Part shown: positions 59,252 to 64,000 of the stretch, piece after piece
How the letters are laid out: each line of letters begins with the position of its first letter
Numbering within the stretch: position 1 is the first letter of the stretch
NCBI RefSeq assembly: GCF_016342275.1
Contig: NZ_JAEIOT010000007.1
Span: 682,001-746,000 of the forward strand
Direction: 5' to 3'
DNA: 64,000 nucleotides
Origin: Corynebacterium marambiense
GTDB lineage: Bacteria; Actinomycetota; Actinomycetes; Mycobacteriales; Mycobacteriaceae
Program-made: the position numbers and the translations under genes
The notes under the pieces: model-generated
What the model was told of the DNA's origin: nothing
Database searches by the model: none
Seen by the model: the letters and a program-made list of their open reading frames with translations, nothing else

Positions 59252-60172
59252 CTAGAAACCGAGGCGGCCGAGCGCCTTCGGGTCGGACTGCCAGTTCTTC
59301 AACACCTTGATCCGTAGATCGAGGTAGATGTTCTGGCCAATCAGCTCGATGATCTCCTTACGGGAGTTGTGGATGATCCGACCCAGCCTGCGGCCGTCCT
59401 TGCCGATGATGATGTCCTTCTGACCGGGACGTTCCACGTAGAGGACCGCGTGGATGTCGAGGACATCGGGGCGTTCCTCGTTCGGCAGGACCTCGTCGAT
59501 CTCGACGGCGACCGAGTGTGGCAGTTCATCCTTCAGGCCGGCGAGCGCGGCCTCCCGGATCAGCTCCGACATGCGGGTGTTCCGGTCATCATCGGTGATG
59601 TGGTCGTCCGGGTAGAACTTCGGCCCCTCAGGGAGCACACCAGTGAGAACATCGACGAGAACGTCGAGTTGTTCACCGGACTGCGCGGAAACCGGGATGA
59701 CCTCGCAGTCACCGCCGAGCATCTCGTGCAGGGCCATCAGTTGTACGGCGACGCTGTCGCGGGAGACCTTGTCGACCTTGGTCACGATCCCGACGATGGT
59801 GGTCTTCGGGGCAACCTTCTTCACCGCGTCGAGGATCCACCGGTCGCCGGGACCGATCTTCTCGTCCGCAGGCACCGTAATGCCGATGACGTCGACGTCC
59901 GAGTAGGTTTCCTTCACCATTTCGTTCAGCCGTTCGCCCAAAAGAGTCCGCGGGCGGTGGAGGCCCGGGGTGTCCACGACGATGATCTGGGCGTCGGGAC
60001 GGTGCACGATGCCACGGATCGGGTGGCGCGTGGTCTCCGGCTGGTTGGCGGTGATGGCGATCTTCTCGCCGACCAGTGCGTTCGTCAGGGTCGACTTGCC
60101 CGTGTTGGGCCGCCCCACGAAGCTGACGAAACCGGAACGGAACCCCTCGGGGGTGTCGGTGAAAGAAGTCAA
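59252..60172 (-). CDS. era: GTPase Era
   Basis: 306-residue GTPase that binds the 3' end of 16S rRNA during 30S assembly. G1 VGRPNTGKST, G3 DTPGLH, G4 TKVDK; KH domain with IIIGKDGRRLGRI. A TTG at 60172, about 12 nt after GGAGG, is the only start giving family length (LTSFTDTPEGF); the long open frame upstream is not homologous. G2 contains the unusual TTRHPI where Era normally has TTRxxI, so it is conserved. Confidence 0.95.
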   Translation of the reverse strand: MTSFTDTPEGFRSGFVSFVGRPNTGKSTLTNALVGEKIAITANQPETTRHPIRGIVHRPDAQIIVVDTPGLHRPRTLLGERLNEMVKETYSDVDVIGITVPADEKIGPGDRWILDAVKKVAPKTTIVGIVTKVDKVSRDSVAVQLMALHEMLGGDCEVIPVSAQSGEQLDVLVDVLTGVLPEGPKFYPDDHITDDDRNTRMSELIREAALAGLKDELPHSVAVEIDEVLPNEERPDVLDIHAVLYVERPGQKDIIIGKDGRRLGRIIHNSRKEIIELIGQNIYLDLRIKVLKNWQSDPKALGRLGF

Positions 60173-60317
60173 CGTTGTTCTCGTCCTCCACGGAGCCGAA
60201 CGGCCCCGGATTGTCGGTGGGTGATACTGATGGACCCGACCACCCCGTACATGGGGCGGGCGGTTCCGGATGATCTCCCATCGTACCCCGTGGGTACTCC
60301 ACGACCGCGGAGCACGC

Positions 60318-61640
60318 TCAGCGGTCGTCGGTGCTAGCGGTCTCCCGATCGAGGACCGTGACGATGACGGACCGGACACGCATGCGGCCCCGCCGGTCCC
60401 GCCCACCCTCCGCGGTGAGTTCCAACCCGCAGGTCTGAACAGTCGCTCCAGGTAGAGGTACCCTACCGAGTTCGTAGGCGATGAGCCCGCTGACGGTCTC
60501 CACCTGGTCGGTGATGTCCTCACCGAACTCCAGCTCGATGTCGAGGTCCTCGTCGACGAGATCAGCGAGATCCTCGAGGGTGAGCCGGGAGACAACCCGG
60601 TATCGGCCAGAGTCAAGCTTCTCGATCGGTGCGACCTCCGCGGAATCGTACTCGTCGGCGATCTCGCCGACGATCTCTTCCAGGATGTCCTCGATGGAGA
60701 TGAGACCGGCGATACCGCCGTACTCATCGACGAGGAGAGCAATGTGGTTCCTGTTCAGCTGCATCTCCCGTAGGAGATCATCGAGGTTCTTCGAGTCGGG
60801 AACGAAGGTGACGGGCCGCATGACATCCACGACACTGACGCTGTGCCCGTTGTCACTCGACGAGTACGTCCTCTGGACGAGATCCTTGAGGTAGACGACA
60901 CCAACGATGTCGTCAACGTTCTCTCCCACCACCGGAATCCGGGAGAACCCGGAGCGCACGCACAGTGCGGTCGCCTGACCTGCGGTCTTATCCGATTCGA
61001 TCCAGATCATCTCCGGACGCGGGACCATGACGCTGCGGGCCGTGGTCGACGCGAGGTCGAACACCGACTGGATCATGCGGCGCTCGCCGATCTCCACAAT
61101 GCCGTGCTCCTGGGCGATGTCGACCATCTCCCGAAGCTCGACCTCGGTGTTGAACGGCCCGTCACGGAAGCCTGCCCCGGGGGCGAGGATATTGCCGAGC
61201 CAGATCAGCACCTTGGTTACCGGCCCGAGCAGGTGCGCCAGCACGGAGAGCATGAGAGCCGACTTGAGGGACACCGTGTACGGGTTCTGGCGGCCGATCG
61301 TCCGCGAATAGACCCCGACCACGACGTAGGTGACCAGAGTCAGAGCGCCGATCGCCGCAACCAGGGCCCAACCCCTGGAGTCGATCAATTGGAATGCGAG
61401 GGCACCGGTACACACGGCCGCAGTTGATTCCAGGAGGGTCCGGAGGAGCACGAGGAGGTTGATGTGGTCGGCGCGGCGGTCCACGACCTGAAGTAGATTC
61501 ACCGCCCCCGGACGTTCGTCCTTGACGAGTTCCTCGACGCGGGCGCGGGAAATTGAGGTTACCGCAGATTCGACGGAACCGAGAGCACCGGAGGTGATCA
61601 GGGCAGCAGCGGCGCCGAGAGCCAGTAGGACTGGATTCAC
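60318..61640 (-). CDS. CNNM-type transporter/CBS protein
   Basis: 440 residues: N-terminal CNNM (DUF21) membrane domain with about 4 spans, a CBS pair (about 205-325; VMVPRPEMIWIES, RIPVVGENVDDIVGVV, HIALLVDEYGGIAGLISIED) and a CorC_HlyC domain at the end. Family members move or regulate magnesium/cobalt; older annotation calls them haemolysin-like. GTG 61640, 2 nt after the ybeY stop. Confidence 0.92.
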   Translation of the reverse strand: MNPVLLALGAAAALITSGALGSVESAVTSISRARVEELVKDERPGAVNLLQVVDRRADHINLLVLLRTLLESTAAVCTGALAFQLIDSRGWALVAAIGALTLVTYVVVGVYSRTIGRQNPYTVSLKSALMLSVLAHLLGPVTKVLIWLGNILAPGAGFRDGPFNTEVELREMVDIAQEHGIVEIGERRMIQSVFDLASTTARSVMVPRPEMIWIESDKTAGQATALCVRSGFSRIPVVGENVDDIVGVVYLKDLVQRTYSSSDNGHSVSVVDVMRPVTFVPDSKNLDDLLREMQLNRNHIALLVDEYGGIAGLISIEDILEEIVGEIADEYDSAEVAPIEKLDSGRYRVVSRLTLEDLADLVDEDLDIELEFGEDITDQVETVSGLIAYELGRVPLPGATVQTCGLELTAEGGRDRRGRMRVRSVIVTVLDRETASTDDR

Positions 61641-61642
61641 GG

Positions 61643-62248
61643 TCAGTTCTTCTCCGTTGTGCCCGGCTCGGCGATCACGGGAATCGTACCGTCCGGATTC
61701 ACATGGTCGAGGGCCTCACGATCCGAGGCGCTCGGGAACGCACCCGGCCCCGAGGGCTTGGGCTGATAGTGAACGCCCCGGGCCTCGAGGTCGTCGTACC
61801 AGTCAGCCAGGATCTCGTTCTGCAGCGCGAACATCTCCCGTTCTTCATCGGGTTCGACGTGGTCGTAGCCGAGCAGATGCAGGACCCCATGGACGGTGAG
61901 CAGGGAGAGCTCATGGTCGAGACTATGTCCGGCACGGGCGGCCTGTCCCTCGGCGAACTCGGGGCACAGGACGATGTCCCCGAGCATTGCGGGGCCCGGT
62001 TCCGCGGCGTCGGGACGCCCGGAACCGGGGGTCAGTTCATCCATCGGGAAGCTCATCACGTCGGTGGGCCCCGGCAGATCGAGCCAGCGTTCGTGGAGTT
62101 CAGCGATAACATCAGGGTCGACGATGTGCAGGGAGCACTCCGCCTGCGGGTGCACGTCCATGCGGGACAGTGCGTAGCCACAGACGTCGATGAGCATCTC
62201 CTCGTTCACATCGCCGTACGCCGCCTCATTAAAAACCTCGGTGCTCAT
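61643..62248 (-). CDS. ybeY: Endoribonuclease YbeY
   Basis: 201 residues. The zinc-binding motif [11 protein letters not shown] (HxxxHxxxxxH) is at about 119-129. YbeY acts in 16S rRNA 3' maturation and ribosome quality control. It overlaps phoH by ATGA. A 40-residue C-terminal extension rich in Pro and Gly exceeds the family core. Confidence 0.95.
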   Translation of the reverse strand: MSTEVFNEAAYGDVNEEMLIDVCGYALSRMDVHPQAECSLHIVDPDVIAELHERWLDLPGPTDVMSFPMDELTPGSGRPDAAEPGPAMLGDIVLCPEFAEGQAARAGHSLDHELSLLTVHGVLHLLGYDHVEPDEEREMFALQNEILADWYDDLEARGVHYQPKPSGPGAFPSASDREALDHVNPDGTIPVIAEPGTTEKN

Positions 62249-63240
62249 GACAGATCCCGCCCCTTCGTCTCCGTGTTCTCCCAGTCCTCGTACGCGTCGA
62301 CGATGCGGGCAACCAGCTGGTGCCTCACGACGTCCTCACTCGTCAGTTCGGCGAAGTGCACTCCGTCGACACCGCGGAGGATGTGCCGCACCAGCCGCAG
62401 CCCCGACCGCTGACCGCCGGGCAGGTCGACCTGGGTGACGTCACCGGTGACCACCATCTTCGACCCGAATCCGAGTCGGGTGAGGAACATCTTCATCTGC
62501 GCCGGGGTGGTGTTCTGTGCCTCGTCGAGGATGACGAAGGCATCGTTGAGGGTGCGCCCCCGCATGTAGGCCAGCGGCGCGACCTCGATGACACCGGCCT
62601 CCATGAGCTTCGGGATCATCTCCGGTTCGACCATGTCGCGCAGAGCGTCGTGCAACGGACGGAGGTAGGGGTCGATCTTCTCGTTGAGGGTGCCGGGGAG
62701 GAAACCGAGCTTCTCCCCCGCTTCGACTGCGGGACGGGTGAGGATGATGCGGCTCACTTGTTTGGTCTGCAGCGCCTGCACCGCCTTGGCCATCGCCAGA
62801 TAGGTCTTGCCGGACCCGGCGGGTCCGAGACCGAAGACGATGGTGTTGTCGTCGATGGCATCGACGTATTCCTTCTGTCCCAGGGACTTCGCCCGGATCA
62901 CCTTGCCACGGCGGGCGATAATGTCGCTGGCGAGGACGCTGGCTACGGACTGTGGTGCTTCACTGGTGATGAGGTTGACGGCGTGCTTCACGGCCGTCGG
63001 ACTGATGTGCCCGCCCCGACGGGCGGTCGCCTGCAGCTCATCGAGCACCCGGCGGGCACGGGACACCTCGTGCGCGGGCCCGGTCAGCGTGACCGTGTTC
63101 CCCCGGACGAAGATGTCGCAGTCGACGTACTTCTCCAGTGTCTTCAGATTTCCGTCGGTGGTACCGAGCACGCTCTGCACGAGCGCCGGGTCGATGTCGA
63201 AGGTCTCGGAGACACTCTCGGTGGTGTTGTAGATGGCCAC
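62245..63240 (-). CDS. phoH: PhoH-family ATPase
   Basis: 331 residues: N-terminal single-stranded nucleic acid binding (KH-like) part, then ATPase with Walker [14 protein letters not shown] and Walker [12 protein letters not shown]. PhoH2-type proteins are RNA-linked ATPases; this one is coupled to ybeY as in most actinobacteria. GTG 63240. Confidence 0.94.
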   Translation of the reverse strand: MAIYNTTESVSETFDIDPALVQSVLGTTDGNLKTLEKYVDCDIFVRGNTVTLTGPAHEVSRARRVLDELQATARRGGHISPTAVKHAVNLITSEAPQSVASVLASDIIARRGKVIRAKSLGQKEYVDAIDDNTIVFGLGPAGSGKTYLAMAKAVQALQTKQVSRIILTRPAVEAGEKLGFLPGTLNEKIDPYLRPLHDALRDMVEPEMIPKLMEAGVIEVAPLAYMRGRTLNDAFVILDEAQNTTPAQMKMFLTRLGFGSKMVVTGDVTQVDLPGGQRSGLRLVRHILRGVDGVHFAELTSEDVVRHQLVARIVDAYEDWENTETKGRDLS

Positions 63241-63321
63241 GTGCGGAGCTTCGCCTACTTTCGGGGAGATGTTCGGTGGATCTGCCTGCTGATACCGCGA
63301 CCGGCAGGCTCATGGTGGACC

Positions 63322-64000
63322 TTACCAGCGGGAGCTGGACACTCCGATGGCGGAAAGCGCGGACAGCGCCGCAGTCGCGGTGCGCAGAACCTCGGGCCCC
63401 AATCGGACGGATCGAGCACCGGCTGCGGTGAACCGGTCAACCTCCGCCGGGGAGATGCCTCCCTCGGGACCGATGACGAGAACCACGTTCCGGGAATCAG
63501 CCCAGTTGATCGTGGTGAACGCGACTGCGGACTCCTCGTGCAGCAGGACAGCTTCGCCACCACCCGAGACGGTGTCCCGGATGATTTTCTCCACGTCACC
63601 GCCGTCGGCGAGGCCCGGGACCCGGGGGACATCGGTGCGCCGGGACTGCTTCGCCGCAGCGACGGCGGCGGCCCGCCACTTGCCCAGTGCCTTGTCGCGT
63701 TTCGGCCCGTTCCAGCGGGCAATGCACCGGTCGGCCTGCCACGGAATGATGGCGTCCGCACCACCCTGACATGCGAGATCGACGGCCAGCTCCGCACGGT
63801 CCGCTTTCGGGATCGCCTGGACAACAGTGACCCTGGGGTCGCGTACCGTGGGCGCCAGAACCTGATCCACGGCGAGGATCATGGTGTCCCGGCCCTCGGT
63901 CTCCCGCACCGTGCAGTGGACGGCCTTACCCCGGCCGTCAGCCAGAATGAGTTCATCGCCAGTGCCGAGACGCCGCACGCTGACGGCGTGCCGGGCCTCA
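63322..64000 (-). CDS. rsmE: 16S rRNA (uracil-1498-N3)-methyltransferase, 5' end outside the window
   Basis: SPOUT-family methyltransferase; the frame runs off the window end, where codons still read HAVSVRRLGTGDE, the start of the PUA-like part. The SAM-binding knot is LVIGPEGGISPAEVDRF and VRLGPEVLRTATAA. It methylates U1498 of 16S rRNA. 81 bp separate it from phoH. Confidence 0.95.
   Translation of the reverse strand, partial: EARHAVSVRRLGTGDELILADGRGKAVHCTVRETEGRDTMILAVDQVLAPTVRDPRVTVVQAIPKADRAELAVDLACQGGADAIIPWQADRCIARWNGPKRDKALGKWRAAAVAAAKQSRRTDVPRVPGLADGGDVEKIIRDTVSGGGEAVLLHEESAVAFTTINWADSRNVVLVIGPEGGISPAEVDRFTAAGARSVRLGPEVLRTATAALSALSAIGVSSSRW

Noticed and set aside
60173..60742. N-terminal extension of Era
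   Set aside because: No homology-like sequence, overlaps the CBS protein gene, and TTG 60172 gives the family length.

Overview
The window is a stretch of a high-GC actinobacterial chromosome, almost certainly from a Corynebacterium (order Mycobacteriales). Reasons: the gene order follows two blocks also known from Mycobacterium tuberculosis (glnE-glnA2 through the RNase H/phosphatase, Nif3, CobC-like, PtkA, PtpA, SURF1, CobD, DUF3052, aceE and acp series; then dnaG-dgt-TPM protein-glyS-zur-uppS-recO-era-CBS protein-ybeY-phoH-rsmE). There is a homodimeric pyruvate dehydrogenase E1, a corynebacterial-type GABA regulator cluster, a perfect match to the corynebacterial McbR operator, and many start codons placed about 7 nt after a TANNNT box, as expected for leaderless mRNAs.

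Layout. 0.2-1 kb: a membrane-protein pseudogene with intact frame but several stop codons. 1.2-8.8 kb: nitrogen control (glnE, glnA2), proline iminopeptidase and a CYTH-CHAD polyphosphate-type protein. 9-17.5 kb: a galactokinase-like protein lacking catalytic residues, an RNB nuclease, and a catabolic cluster (PucR regulator, class III aminotransferase, permease, aldehyde dehydrogenase) for GABA or putrescine-derived compounds. 17.7-27.4 kb: RNase P RNA, RNase H-phosphatase fusion, zinc-ribbon protein, Nif3, CobC-like aminotransferase, the PtkA/PtpA phospho-signalling pair, SURF1, CobD, a BAAT-family hydrolase and tRNA-Val. 27.5-36.3 kb: DUF3052, aceE, DUF1707 protein, hydrolases, acyl carrier protein and a secreted lipase. 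36.3-41.9 kb: a TcyP-like symporter with elaborate upstream control, a TRIC-family protein, two tRNAs, an ornithine cyclodeaminase-like protein and a methyltransferase. 42-48.9 kb: dnaG, a secreted RNase Sa/barstar pair, a sortase-anchored surface protein with nine identical 21-bp repeats, and an ArsR-MFS operon. 49-64 kb: housekeeping genes from dgt to rsmE (cut by the window end).

The most notable system is upstream of the TcyP-like symporter (36.3-38.0 kb): a perfect TAGAC-N6-GTCTA McbR-type operator abuts a promoter whose transcript would begin at the ATG of a 32-codon leaderless reading frame with four Cys codons in its last twelve. About 155 nt of leader follows, with a segment able to pair back to the Cys-codon region. 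This looks like two-layer sulfur control: transcriptional repression plus a cysteine-sensing leader peptide acting on a putative cystine importer.

Other notable points: DnaG lacks three of the four CHC2 zinc ligands; the BAAT-family hydrolase has Gly at the nucleophile position; the galactokinase-like protein has lost its signature catalytic residues; and several operator-like palindromes remain unexplained. Functions are assigned from family knowledge and motifs read by eye; no database search was run.
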